Origin: an uncultured Chloroflexales bacterium
GTDB taxonomy: Bacteria > Chloroflexota > Chloroflexia > Chloroflexales > Chloroflexaceae
Assembly: GCA_937902315.1 (NCBI GenBank)
Contig: CALGUG010000041.1
Coordinates: forward strand, 1 to 25,735
DNA length: 25,735 nucleotides
Direction: 5' to 3'
The translations under genes were made by a program, and so were the position numbers. Within the stretch, counting starts at the first letter, position 1; every line of letters begins with the position of its first letter. Below the pieces are notes generated by a model, which saw only the letters and a list, made by a program, of their open reading frames with translations, was not told the origin of the DNA and did not search any database. Below, in pieces: positions 16,008-23,368 of this stretch.

Positions 16008-16022
16008 ATGCCTCTACAAAGT

Positions 16023-16062
16023 CTTCTGTGTTTGGGGTTGAGCGCGGCCTCAAACACAGAAG
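16023..16062 (+). terminator. Long hairpin after the second importer operon
   Basis: CTTCTGTGTTTGGGG (16023-16037) pairs with CCTCAAACACAGAAG (16048-16062): 15 bp with one G-T wobble and a 10-nt loop, starting 16 bp after the permease stop. No T run follows, so it may be a stabilising 3' end or a U-less terminator. A family A repeat element follows 34 bp later. Confidence 0.55.
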
Positions 16063-16096
16063 CGCTAACGAGGAGCGAGCTACAGGAGCGTAGTGA

Positions 16097-16264
16097 TACC
16101 AAATCCGTTTGATCAGTTCAGCACTTTGGCGGTTTGATCTCTACCCCAAAAAAGGGTAGCTAGCGCGTCCGCCTACGGCTACCAACAGCTCGCCCGTAAG
16201 CCCGGTGTTGTAGTCGTGTGCCGAAAGGCCATCCCAAAATCCAACGATTCAAGCGGATTTCGTA
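16097..16264 (+). repeat. Intergenic MITE-like element, family A, reference copy
   Basis: Best-preserved copy, 168 bp. Left end TACCAAATCCGTTTGATC, right end GATTCAAGCGGATTTCGTA, so the termini are imperfect inverted repeats bounded by TA. Inside are a hairpin CTACCC/GGGTAG (16141-16159), the invariant core GCGTCCGCCTACGGCTACCA (from 16165) and a small hairpin GCC-GAAA-GGC (16220-16229). It lies 90 bp downstream of the permease gene in the same sense. There is no credible protein; it is too short to encode a transposase. Confidence 0.9.
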
Positions 16265-16273
16265 TGAGGCCGT

Positions 16274-16281
16274 AAACGTTT
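16274..16281. promoter_or_regulatory. Short CG-centred palindrome, possible LacI-type half operator
   Basis: GTAAACGTTTTAG contains the perfect palindrome AAACGTTT, 77 bp before the epimerase-like gene. LacI/CcpA-family operators have a central CG with AAAC/GTTT-like arms. The match is short and could be chance. Confidence 0.2.
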
Positions 16282-16284
16282 TAG

Positions 16285-16305
16285 ACGCCTGAGTGATCAG
16301 GGCGT
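16285..16305 (+). promoter_or_regulatory. Hairpin in the leader of the sugar-catabolic cluster
   Basis: ACGCCTGA and TCAGGGCGT pair over 8 bp with one bulged base and a GTGA tetraloop, about 50 bp upstream of the gene at 16358. It may be an operator or the end of transcripts coming from the importer operon; a short pyrimidine-rich run follows (TCTCTTCC). Confidence 0.3.
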
Positions 16306-16357
16306 TCTCTTCCGTATTGCCTAAATCTGAATCGTTTCACAGTGAAAGGATGCTTCA

Positions 16358-17149
16358 ATGTCTTCAGCTTCTGTTCAGTTCTCTGTCTTTACCAAACCGT
16401 GGAAGAATCCGCTTCCCGAACTAGCCAAGAAGATACAAGCCTGGGGCTTTACCGGCATCGAGCTGCCCATTCGCCCGGGCTTCCAGGTTGTGCCCGAGCG
16501 TGCCGCTCAAGACCTGCCCGAGGCCATCCGTATTCTGGGCGAACATGGCATCAAGATCACCAGCGTTGCCACCAACCCTAACGACGAGCTGATCGCCATC
16601 TGCGCCGAAAACGGCGTTCCATTGATCCGTACTATGGCCGAGATCGGGCCAGAAGGGTACACCGCTAGTGTCAAGCGTCTGCAAGATCAGTATGCCGCGC
16701 TCTTGCCCGCGCTCGAAAAGCACAAAGTTATTTTGGGCGTGCAAAACCACTACGGCAACTTTGTCTGCAATGCTATGGGCTTGCGCGATCTGCTCTCGCC
16801 CTTCGATTCGCCCTACATTGGCGCCGTTTGGGATCCCTCACACAACGCCATGTGCGGCGAAGAGCCCGAATACGCCATCGATATCATCTGGTCTGACTTG
16901 CGCATGGTCAACCTCAAGAATGTCTTTATGAAGCGCCAGAACGGCCCAGAGGCTCAAGAAGCCTGTTGGAAGCCCTATTGGACCAGCGGCCGTCATGGTT
17001 TGGCTTCGTGGCCGCGCGTGGTAGCCGAGCTGAAGCGACGCAACTACAACGGTGTCATCTGTCTCACAGCGGAATACAGCGATGAGGACGAGGTCGATCG
17101 CTTGATCGCTGAAGATATTGTTTATGCCAAGTCGCTCTTTAATTGTTAA
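16358..17149 (+). CDS. Sugar phosphate isomerase/epimerase-like TIM-barrel protein
   Basis: 263 aa, xylose isomerase-like (AP endonuclease family 2) TIM barrel, a metal-dependent fold used by sugar epimerases, IolE/IolI-type inosose enzymes and the lyases that cleave 3-oxo-glycosides. Visible conserved elements are Glu35 in GIELPIRP, QNHYG in the middle, WDPSHN and a late Glu in LTAEYSD, which fit the usual metal-binding and catalytic strand ends. ATG 16358 follows GAAAGGA at 7-nt spacing. A Gfo/Idh/MocA oxidoreductase starts 46 bp downstream; that pairing is typical of pathways that oxidise a sugar and then epimerise, dehydrate or cleave it. The exact reaction is unknown. Confidence 0.9.
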   Translation: MSSASVQFSVFTKPWKNPLPELAKKIQAWGFTGIELPIRPGFQVVPERAAQDLPEAIRILGEHGIKITSVATNPNDELIAICAENGVPLIRTMAEIGPEGYTASVKRLQDQYAALLPALEKHKVILGVQNHYGNFVCNAMGLRDLLSPFDSPYIGAVWDPSHNAMCGEEPEYAIDIIWSDLRMVNLKNVFMKRQNGPEAQEACWKPYWTSGRHGLASWPRVVAELKRRNYNGVICLTAEYSDEDEVDRLIAEDIVYAKSLFNC

Positions 17150-17195
17150 GCGTTTTTAGGCAGTTTGCTGCCCTACAAACAGCGAGGTTCTCTGT

Positions 17196-18167
17196 ATGGG
17201 ACAGAAGGAACATCTGCGAGTAGTCGTTATCGGTGCGGGCAGTATGGCGACCAAAGTTCACTATCCGTCGCTCGCCTCTTTTGAGGATGTCACCATTGCC
17301 GCTGCCTGTGATCTTGATGCGGACCGTTTGCAAAGCGTTTGTCAGCAGTTCAAGATCGAGCGCTCCTACAGCGATTATCGCCGCATGGTCGAAGAGATCC
17401 AGCCCGATGCGGTCTATGCGATTGGCCAGCCACATTATCTTTTCGATGTCTGGACATGGTGTTTAGCCAACGGCCAAAATCTTTACATCGAAAAGCCTAT
17501 GGGCTTGAGCATGCATCAGGCTACCATCCTGAACTACTTGGCTCAAGAACACAACTGCATCACCCAAGTTAGTTTTCAGCGTCGTGCCACGCCCATGGTG
17601 AGCCATCTACGCGAGCTGTGCCTTGAACGTGGCCCCATCTCACACGCGGTCTGTCGCTTCTACAAAGATGAAATCAAGCCTTTCATCAGCGCCCGCGACC
17701 GTATGATGGATGACGCCATTCACTCGATCGATACGCTCCGCTGGATGTGTGGTGGCGAAGTGATCGGTATCGAAAGTATCTCGAAGAGCATCGGCGTGCC
17801 CGATCTGAACTTCTTCAGCGCTTTGCTGCACTTCGACAATGGCGCAACTGGCATTCTGATCAACAGTTGGGCCAGCGGCCGCCGCATCTTCTCGGTCGAA
17901 ATGCACGCGCCCCATATTTGTGTCGAGGCCGAACACGAAGTTGCTGGCGTGGTGTATGCCGACGGCGATACCAAAGGAGTGCGCTACGATAGCCGCGAGC
18001 TGGCTGGTTCCGACGAGCTCTATGTGTACGGCGGTTTCAAGGCCAAACATCGCGAGTTCGTCGATGCGGTCAAAGCGGGTGTTCAGCCCAGCTCGCACTT
18101 TGGCGATGCCATCAAGTCCATGCAGGTCGCCGAAAAGATCCTTGCTCAGCATGTTTTGCAGAGCTAA
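17196..18167 (+). CDS. Gfo/Idh/MocA family NAD(P)-dependent oxidoreductase
   Basis: 323 aa. An N-terminal Rossmann fold has GAGSMA at residues 13-18 and the family signature EKP at 99-101. The C-terminal substrate domain carries MDDAIHSIDTLRW, where Asp172/173 and His176 correspond to the conserved acid/His pair of the family. Members oxidise sugars, inositols, sugar amines or glycosides, often at C3. ATG 17196 has GAGG about 9 nt upstream. It is co-directional with the TIM-barrel gene 46 bp upstream and likely co-transcribed. A family B repeat with a strong hairpin begins on the base after its stop codon, probably ending this transcript. Substrate not determinable. Confidence 0.93.
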   Translation: MGQKEHLRVVVIGAGSMATKVHYPSLASFEDVTIAAACDLDADRLQSVCQQFKIERSYSDYRRMVEEIQPDAVYAIGQPHYLFDVWTWCLANGQNLYIEKPMGLSMHQATILNYLAQEHNCITQVSFQRRATPMVSHLRELCLERGPISHAVCRFYKDEIKPFISARDRMMDDAIHSIDTLRWMCGGEVIGIESISKSIGVPDLNFFSALLHFDNGATGILINSWASGRRIFSVEMHAPHICVEAEHEVAGVVYADGDTKGVRYDSRELAGSDELYVYGGFKAKHREFVDAVKAGVQPSSHFGDAIKSMQVAEKILAQHVLQS

Positions 18168-18329
18168 TACCAAAATCTGTTTAAAGACTTGCCCTCTTGT
18201 AACGCAGAAAACAAAACCGGGGAAAGAGTTGTGTGAGATTTCGCGCTGAAGCGCGAAATCTCACACAACAACAAGAGTCAAGTTCCATCTGCCGAAGGCC
18301 AAATAGAACGTAATCAACAGGATTTGGCA
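18168..18329 (+). repeat. Intergenic MITE-like element, family B, copy with inserted palindrome
   Basis: 162 bp, starting TACCAAAATCTGTTT directly after the TAA stop of the oxidoreductase gene and ending CAACAGGATTTGGCA. The interior matches the family B copy at 1796-1916, except for an extra 42 bp at 18228-18269 that forms a perfect hairpin. Without it the two copies are 120 and 121 bp long. Confidence 0.85.
18228..18269 (+). terminator. Perfect 19-bp hairpin inside the family B element
   Basis: GTTGTGTGAGATTTCGCGC (18228-18246), loop TGAA, and its exact complement (18251-18269). It is the strongest hairpin in the window, 61 nt after the oxidoreductase stop codon. There is no T run after it (AACAAGAG), so it is more likely an RNA 3'-end stabiliser, processing site or Rho-related structure than a classical intrinsic terminator. 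Confidence 0.6.
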
Positions 18330-18376
18330 TAAGGTAAGGCAGGCGCTGTTGTGTAGCCCACAAAAGTGAGGATACT

Positions 18377-19381
18377 GTGTCAGAAAAAGTGAAAGTAGCG
18401 GTGCTCATTCCGCCAGCTATGCGTCAACGGATCCTCTCTCCAGAGGCCGAAGCACGTTTGGCATCCTTTGCCGAGGTTGTTTCAAGCCAGAATGAACGCC
18501 TAACGAGCGACGATCTGCCAGCCCTCGTTGAAGATGCCAAGGTTTGTATTACCGGTTGGGGCAGCCCGTCGTTTAGCGATGAGCTGCTGCAGGCCAACCC
18601 TCAGCTGGGCCTGATCGCGCATACGGCGGGCAGTGTGCGCCACCTCATTCCCGAGGCGGCTCTCGAGCGTGGCCTGCGTATTTCGCACGCCGCCGCCATC
18701 ATCGCCGATGCGGTCGCCGAGTTTGTGATCGCCCAAGCGCTCTTGTTGCTGCGCCAGGTTCACTTGGTCGATCGCGACATGCGCGCAGGCCAAGAGTGGG
18801 GTACGATCCGCTCTACATATCCGGGCCATTTGTTGGGAAGTCGTGTGGTAGGTGTTGTGGGAACCGGCCGAGTCGGTCAAGCGGTGATCAAGCTGCTGCG
18901 GGCCTTTGGCTGTACGATCCTTGCCTATGACCCCTATCTTACGCCCGAGTTGGCGGCAGATTTAGGTGTAGAGTCGGTTGAGCTCGATGAGCTCTTCCGG
19001 CGCTCCGATTTGGTGACTCTGCATGCGCCCGTATTGCCCGAGACCATACGCATGATTACAGCCCAGCACCTGGCTAGCATGCGCGATGGCGCTTACTTCA
19101 TCAATGCGGCTCGTAGCGTCTTGGTCGATGATGAAGCGCTTCAAGAGGAGATCGAGAGCGGTCGTTTGCAAGTGGCACTCGATGTCTTTGAGCAGGAGCC
19201 GCTGCCGCTCGATAGTCCTATGCGCCAATCCAAAGCGCTGATCTCTCCGCACCTCGCAGGTCAAACGGTCGAAACCTATCTACGTCAAGGCGATGCTATG
19301 GTCGATGAAGTGCATCGCTTTTTAACAGGCGAGCAACTTCGCTACGAGATTAAGCCGGAAGTCTTCACTATCTTGGCCTAA
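18377..19381 (+). CDS. D-isomer-specific 2-hydroxyacid dehydrogenase
   Basis: 334 aa NAD(P)-dependent dehydrogenase of the phosphoglycerate/glyoxylate/hydroxypyruvate reductase superfamily. The Rossmann motif GTGRVG is at 162-167, followed by a late acidic LAYDPY. Catalytic Arg246 is in INAARS, the Glu lies in DVFEQEP (272-274) and His292 in ISPHLAG. GTG 18377 is used with TGAGGA close upstream. It lies 209 bp after the Gfo/Idh/MocA gene, past a family B element, so it may have its own transcript, though the context places it in the same sugar or sugar-acid pathway. A terminator-like hairpin follows at 19404. Confidence 0.93.
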   Translation: MSEKVKVAVLIPPAMRQRILSPEAEARLASFAEVVSSQNERLTSDDLPALVEDAKVCITGWGSPSFSDELLQANPQLGLIAHTAGSVRHLIPEAALERGLRISHAAAIIADAVAEFVIAQALLLLRQVHLVDRDMRAGQEWGTIRSTYPGHLLGSRVVGVVGTGRVGQAVIKLLRAFGCTILAYDPYLTPELAADLGVESVELDELFRRSDLVTLHAPVLPETIRMITAQHLASMRDGAYFINAARSVLVDDEALQEEIESGRLQVALDVFEQEPLPLDSPMRQSKALISPHLAGQTVETYLRQGDAMVDEVHRFLTGEQLRYEIKPEVFTILA

Positions 19382-19403
19382 ATTTTTGCCATAACACCGC
19401 TTG

Positions 19404-19434
19404 AGAAGGTCTTGCCGCTAGCGCAAGGCCTTCT
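19404..19434 (+). terminator. Terminator-like hairpin after the hydroxyacid dehydrogenase
   Basis: AGAAGGTCTTGC (19404-19415) pairs with GCAAGGCCTTCT (19423-19434) over 12 bp with one G-T wobble and a 7-nt loop. It is followed by TGAATTGTTT, a weak T tract. It starts 22 bp after the stop codon. Confidence 0.6.
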
Positions 19435-19445
19435 TGAATTGTTTA

Positions 19446-19616
19446 TACCCCTAGTGCCTGGAGCGTTGGGTATTGGAGAGCGCTTTCCACACCGATGGCG
19501 AATAGCCCCGTCTTTTGCGGAAGGGATGTTGGTAGCCGTAGGCGGACGCGCTAGGAGCCTTTTTGGGCGAGAGACTACGCCGCCAGAACGCTGAACATAT
19601 CGAGCGCATGCTGCTA
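19446..19616 (-). repeat. Intergenic MITE-like element, family A, copy abutting the HD-GYP stop
   Basis: About 171 bp in reverse orientation. On the minus strand it begins TAGCAGCATGCGCTCGATAT at the base after the TAA stop of the HD-GYP gene, then GTTCAGCGTTCTGGCGGCG. The core starts at 19549, and the right end is near TA at 19446, where CCAATACCCAACGCTCCA resembles the reference. The ends have drifted but internal order and spacing are preserved. Confidence 0.78.
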
Positions 19617-20702
19617 TTAACTATTGACCTCTATTGCGTGAGTTAGCTCACTGATTTGGTCAAGGTTGTAGTTTTTCTGCACCTGCATAAAGGCATCGAC
19701 GACCATGGGGTCGAAGTGATGCCCGCGCTGCTGTTGGATCTCTTCTAGAGCTTCTTCGATCGTCCAAGCGACTTTGTAAGGCCGCACATGTACTAGGGCA
19801 TCGAAGGTGTCTGCTACGGCGACGATTCTTCCCGAGAGCGGGATCTCCTCGCCCTTCAGTCGGTTTGGATAGCCGCTGCCATCCCAACGTTCGTGGTGCG
19901 AAAGCGCGATCTCTTGAGCCAGATTCAAGAGTTCGAAACGGCTGCCAGCCAGAATATCTGCCCCAATGGTGGTGTGCGCGCGCATCATCTCGCGCTCTTC
20001 TTCTGTTAAAGCGCCTTTCTTCAGCAGCACTTTGTCGGAGATGCCGATTTTGCCGACATCGTGCAAGAGGGCGGCCTTCCCGATCAGCGAGACCATATTT
20101 TGGCTCAGGCTGAGTTGCTGAGCGATTAAACGAGTGGTTTGGCCCACTCGTTGGGTGTGCTGACCCGTATCGTAGTCGCGAAATTCTGCTGCTCGCGCTA
20201 GCCGCAACAAGATCTCGAGTTGTGCTTCCTCTAGTTCGCGCGTTCGAACAAAAATTTTGTGTTCGAGGCGTTGGTTGTGAAGACGCAACTCTTGGTAGAG
20301 AATACGGCGCTCTAACATATGGTGGATCCGCAGCATAATTTCGATGATATCGAAGGGTTTGGTGATGAAGTCGCTGGCGCCTGCCATAAGTGCGCGCCGT
20401 TTTGCATGCGGGGCGATATCAGCGGTGAGAACAATGATCGGTAAGAATTCCTCCTTGGACATGTATTGACGTAGTTGTTCCATTACCGCATACCCATCTA
20501 GGAAGGGCATGCGCAGGTCGAGCATGATTAAGTCTGGTTGTAAATCGATATATAAGTCTTTGACCTCGCGCGGATCAGTGGTTGTATAAATATTTGAATA
20601 GCCGTTTTGGCGCAAGATACGTTCTAGTAAGTGTACGTTTACCGCTTGATCATCAACTATCAGAATAGTCGATTGCTGAACTACATAAGAAATATCATGC
20701 AT
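19617..20702 (-). CDS. Response regulator with HD-GYP output domain (probable cyclic-di-GMP phosphodiesterase)
   Basis: 361 aa, RpfG-like architecture. The receiver (residues 11-130) has LIVDDQ, phospho-acceptor Asp62 in LIMLDLRMP and Lys115 in FITKPF. A short coiled coil (about 130-165) leads to an HD-GYP domain with His214-Asp215 in LLHDVGKIG and HHERWDGSGYP at 269-279, with all main metal and substrate residues present. The family hydrolyses cyclic di-GMP (in some members cGAMP), here presumably controlled by phosphorylation. ATG 20702 follows AGAGGAG at about 6 nt. No cognate kinase is adjacent. It is a single-gene unit, with a family A element directly after the stop. Confidence 0.95.
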   Translation of the reverse strand: MHDISYVVQQSTILIVDDQAVNVHLLERILRQNGYSNIYTTTDPREVKDLYIDLQPDLIMLDLRMPFLDGYAVMEQLRQYMSKEEFLPIIVLTADIAPHAKRRALMAGASDFITKPFDIIEIMLRIHHMLERRILYQELRLHNQRLEHKIFVRTRELEEAQLEILLRLARAAEFRDYDTGQHTQRVGQTTRLIAQQLSLSQNMVSLIGKAALLHDVGKIGISDKVLLKKGALTEEEREMMRAHTTIGADILAGSRFELLNLAQEIALSHHERWDGSGYPNRLKGEEIPLSGRIVAVADTFDALVHVRPYKVAWTIEEALEEIQQQRGHHFDPMVVDAFMQVQKNYNLDQISELTHAIEVNS

Positions 20703-20984
20703 GTAAGACTCCTCTGAAGCGGTTAGCTGTAAGCATAAACGTAACGTTCTGCATACATCGTTGATCTATGGTTATTGGTTTGAATAAAGAAATATTTGAA
20801 TACTGTTCTTGAAAAAAACCGAAGACTATGGGTACACTTACATAGGCAACGCTTTTTAACGCTCTTTATAGATGCCAAAGCGGCTCCATCGGTGAGCCGC
20901 ATCTACAATATTTAATCAATTTTCAATACTATTCACAAAAATACCGTCTGTCCTATCATTACGTGACGGGTATAATGATCGATA
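20703..20984. other. Intergenic region between HD-GYP and Sco1-type genes
   Basis: 282 bp, AT-rich, between divergent genes, with no credible reading frame. It contains a hairpin GCGGCTC/GAGCCGC (20880-20900) with an AGAT/ATCT outer pairing and no T run, and a TATAAT at 20971-20976 suitable as the -10 of the Sco1-type gene (no clear -35). I see no repeat element here. Confidence 0.5.
20971..20976 (+). promoter_or_regulatory. Probable -10 box of the Sco1-type gene
   Basis: TATAAT preceded by ACGGG, 53 bp before ATG 21030. The -35 region (CTGTCC at the optimal distance) is poor, which may point to activator dependence or a wrong call. Confidence 0.35.
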
Positions 20985-21029
20985 TTGGTTCGTAAAAAGT
21001 CGAATTTCGAGAAAAGGTTAGTGAATAAT

Positions 21030-21719
21030 ATGCTAGACATTTCAACGGACCGTGGAAGACGCACGCTTATTATCATTGCAATCGTTTTGTTTGCAGTGAT
21101 TCTGGTTATAAGCATTGCAGCCCCATTTTTACGCTCATCGATCGCTCAAAATCAAACTACAGAGGCTAGCCAAAACGTCGCTTCTGCTCCAACCATGCCG
21201 GTTCTAACCCAAGGCACGCCGGTTGATCCGCCGCGAGCGTTGGCCGACTGGACTCTTACGAGTTTTAACGAAGAGCCTTTTAAGTTGAGCGATCTGAAGG
21301 GTAAGGTTGTACTCCTCTTCTTCGGCTACACCTCGTGTCCAGATGTATGCCCAACGACCTTGGCAGATCTGGCCGATGTGAAGAAGGAGTTAGGAGATAA
21401 GGCCGATGAGCTGGCCGTGGTGTTTGTAAGTGTGGACCCTCAGCGCGATAACCCAGAGCGTTTGAAGCGCTATGTGACGGGCTTTAACCCAGACTTCATT
21501 GGGGTTACGGGCAGCGATGAGGAGCTGCGAGCTATGGGCAAGGAGTACGGTCTCTACTTTGAGCGACGCAACGTTACAGGTACCGAGGCGGGTTACCTCG
21601 TTGATCATACGGCGGCAATTTTTCTGATCGATCCGGAACAAAATATGCGTATGATCTACGGTTTTAACACAGCTCCCTCGGTGATCGCTAAGGATGTGTC
21701 TGGATTTGCTGCTCAGTAG
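21030..21719 (+). CDS. Sco1/SenC/PrrC-family copper chaperone for cytochrome oxidase assembly
   Basis: 229 aa, anchored by one N-terminal helix (about residues 11-33) with a thioredoxin-fold domain outside the membrane. The copper ligands are complete: Cys103 and Cys107 in CPDVCP and His193 in VDHTAAIF. The family delivers copper to the CuA site of cytochrome c oxidase subunit II or keeps its cysteines reduced. The start is either ATG 21030 (AGAAAAGG 12 nt upstream) or GTG 21021; a longer frame to TTG 20985 is unlikely. It is a single-gene unit. No oxidase genes are in the window. It converges on ftsA with only 7 bp between the stop codons and no obvious terminator. It implies aerobic respiration. 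Confidence 0.94.
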   Translation: MLDISTDRGRRTLIIIAIVLFAVILVISIAAPFLRSSIAQNQTTEASQNVASAPTMPVLTQGTPVDPPRALADWTLTSFNEEPFKLSDLKGKVVLLFFGYTSCPDVCPTTLADLADVKKELGDKADELAVVFVSVDPQRDNPERLKRYVTGFNPDFIGVTGSDEELRAMGKEYGLYFERRNVTGTEAGYLVDHTAAIFLIDPEQNMRMIYGFNTAPSVIAKDVSGFAAQ

Positions 21720-21726
21720 TGTGCTA

Positions 21727-23001
21727 CTAGGGTAAGAACTCTTGCAGCCAACGCTTAAAACGTTCGAACCATGAGGGGCCAGCGTGATGGTGCTGATGCG
21801 ACATAACGCTGGTCTCTCCATCGCCGTTTTGGCTACCCCAGCGCAGCAAACCGACGCCCGTCGCCATACAGGGCGTATTGACCTGATCGGTTAGGCCGGT
21901 TACCCGGGTGGGAAAGCCGATGCGCACGGGAACGCCCAGCATCTCTTGAACCAGTTGGTCGAACTGTGGCAAGAGTGCGGAGCCACCTGTTAAGACGATC
22001 CCCGCAGGCGGGAGTTTGCTTATGCCGCTGCGCATGACTTCGAAATAGATCATTTCAATGAGCTGCTCGGCCCGCGCCGAGAGGATCTCTTCGACCATGG
22101 TGCGGCTGATGGTTTGTGCGCTTCCGAAGCTGGCATCGAGTTGAATCTCTTCGTCGGGCTTGCGCGCTTCTTCTGTCGCTAGCTCTTGGTTTTCGCCTAC
22201 AGCCTGTTCGATCGATACCACCCGTCCATAGCGCCGTTTCACCTCTTCGGCTTGGTTGTGGGGTAGATGCAGAATATAAGCCAAGTCATTGGTGAAGTGG
22301 TTGCCACCAACCGCTAGAACACTGGTATGCCAGATCGAGCCTTGTAAAAAGACGGCGATATCGGTGGTACTGGCGCCGATATCGACCAAGACCACACCCG
22401 TCTCGCGCTCTTCCGGTTTGAGCACACCTTCGCTTGCTGCAAGCGGCTGGAAGACGAACTCTTCGATTTCGATCCCTGCTCGCTCAACGGTTTTTAGCAG
22501 GTTTTGAATCGCCATCGCTTCGCCGCTCACGAGATGAGCTTGGACTTCGAGCCGATAGCCGCGCATGCCGATTGGGTTGCGTACCCCTTCTTGGTCATCA
22601 ACGGTATAGGTTCGAGGAATGACATGCAACACTTCGCGTTGTGAGGGCGCGATCACCGCTTCGGCAGCATGGGCTGCCCGTGCGATATCATCTTCGGTGA
22701 TCTCTTGGCTGCTCCGCCCGATCGCTACCGCTCCGCTGCTGTTGAGTGAGCTGATATGGCTGCCTGTCACGCCAACATAGGCGCTATCGATCCGCACGCC
22801 GCTCTGTTTTTCGGCCTGCTCGATACTGCTTGCGATCGCCGCTGCTGCATCATCGATATGAACGACGACGCCTTTCTCGAACCCTTTGCTGGGTGCTGTA
22901 CCTACACCGAGAATGTGTGCTCCGCCACGCTCGTGAACTTGAGCTACAACAGTGCAGATCTTTGTAGTTCCAAGATCAAGCCCAACGATTGTATGCCGCA
23001 T
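21727..23001 (-). CDS. ftsA: Cell division protein FtsA
   Basis: 424-aa actin-fold ATPase that tethers FtsZ filaments to the membrane. Nucleotide-binding motifs are GLDLGTTK near residue 8, VDIGASTTDIAV in the middle and LTGGSALLP late. The FtsA-specific SHS2/1C subdomain is present (VYVGVTGSHI-like YVGVTGSHISSLNS and the following segment, about residues 75-160). The last residues, SWFERFKRWLQEFLP, form the amphipathic membrane-targeting helix. ATG 23001 is preferred although its ribosome-binding site is weak (AGAGACGG); an in-frame TTG at 23022 has none. ftsZ is not next to it, unlike the usual arrangement, unless it lies outside the window. The PilM family is related, but the helix and length favour FtsA. 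Confidence 0.88.
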   Translation of the reverse strand: MRHTIVGLDLGTTKICTVVAQVHERGGAHILGVGTAPSKGFEKGVVVHIDDAAAAIASSIEQAEKQSGVRIDSAYVGVTGSHISSLNSSGAVAIGRSSQEITEDDIARAAHAAEAVIAPSQREVLHVIPRTYTVDDQEGVRNPIGMRGYRLEVQAHLVSGEAMAIQNLLKTVERAGIEIEEFVFQPLAASEGVLKPEERETGVVLVDIGASTTDIAVFLQGSIWHTSVLAVGGNHFTNDLAYILHLPHNQAEEVKRRYGRVVSIEQAVGENQELATEEARKPDEEIQLDASFGSAQTISRTMVEEILSARAEQLIEMIYFEVMRSGISKLPPAGIVLTGGSALLPQFDQLVQEMLGVPVRIGFPTRVTGLTDQVNTPCMATGVGLLRWGSQNGDGETSVMSHQHHHAGPSWFERFKRWLQEFLP

Positions 23002-23368
23002 ACCGTCTCTGTTTCTAAACAAGCGCTATGCCCATTGCATAGCGTGAAGTGTATCTTACCATAGCCTGCAATAGTGTTCATCTTAGCAGCTTGGTTTGTA
23101 GTTGATTTCGAGTGTGCTCTGTTGTGGCGAGATGTTTCAAAAATAGTATAGTGAATTAATCTGTAATTGTATACTTGGACAATTAAAAACGCGGAAAACT
23201 AAACGTTTATATTGTTAATAAAGATAACAGCGATATGCGTATAAAAAACGTCAAAATAGCTATAAATATTGTGAGAATACAATTAGCCTTTGCTTTTAGC
23301 GAAAGAAACACGCTACAATACTAAAAGCGTTATTTTAAAGCGATTTGCTACTTTTAAGAGAGAAGCCT
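23002..23368. other. Divergent intergenic region between ftsA and the LCP gene
   Basis: About 367 bp, markedly more AT-rich than its surroundings, with no credible gene or repeat element. It holds a 10-bp palindrome TAAACGTTTA at 23200-23209 and the LCP promoter with its flanking inverted repeat at 23290-23328. The ftsA promoter must also lie here, but I cannot pick it with confidence. Confidence 0.6.
23290..23328 (+). promoter_or_regulatory. Promoter of the LCP gene within an inverted repeat
   Basis: TTGCTT (23290-23295), 18 nt, TACAAT (23314-23319), about 50 bp before ATG 23369. Perfect 8-bp arms GCTTTTAG (23292-23299) and CTAAAAGC (23321-23328) bracket the -35/-10 region with 21 nt between them. 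A dimeric regulator bound there would cover the promoter. No candidate regulator is adjacent. Confidence 0.45.

Noticed and set aside
18353..18376. TTGTGT-N16-GATACT as a promoter for the hydroxyacid dehydrogenase gene
   Set aside because: The -10 would touch the GTG start and overlaps the ribosome-binding site TGAGGA; transcription would begin inside the gene.
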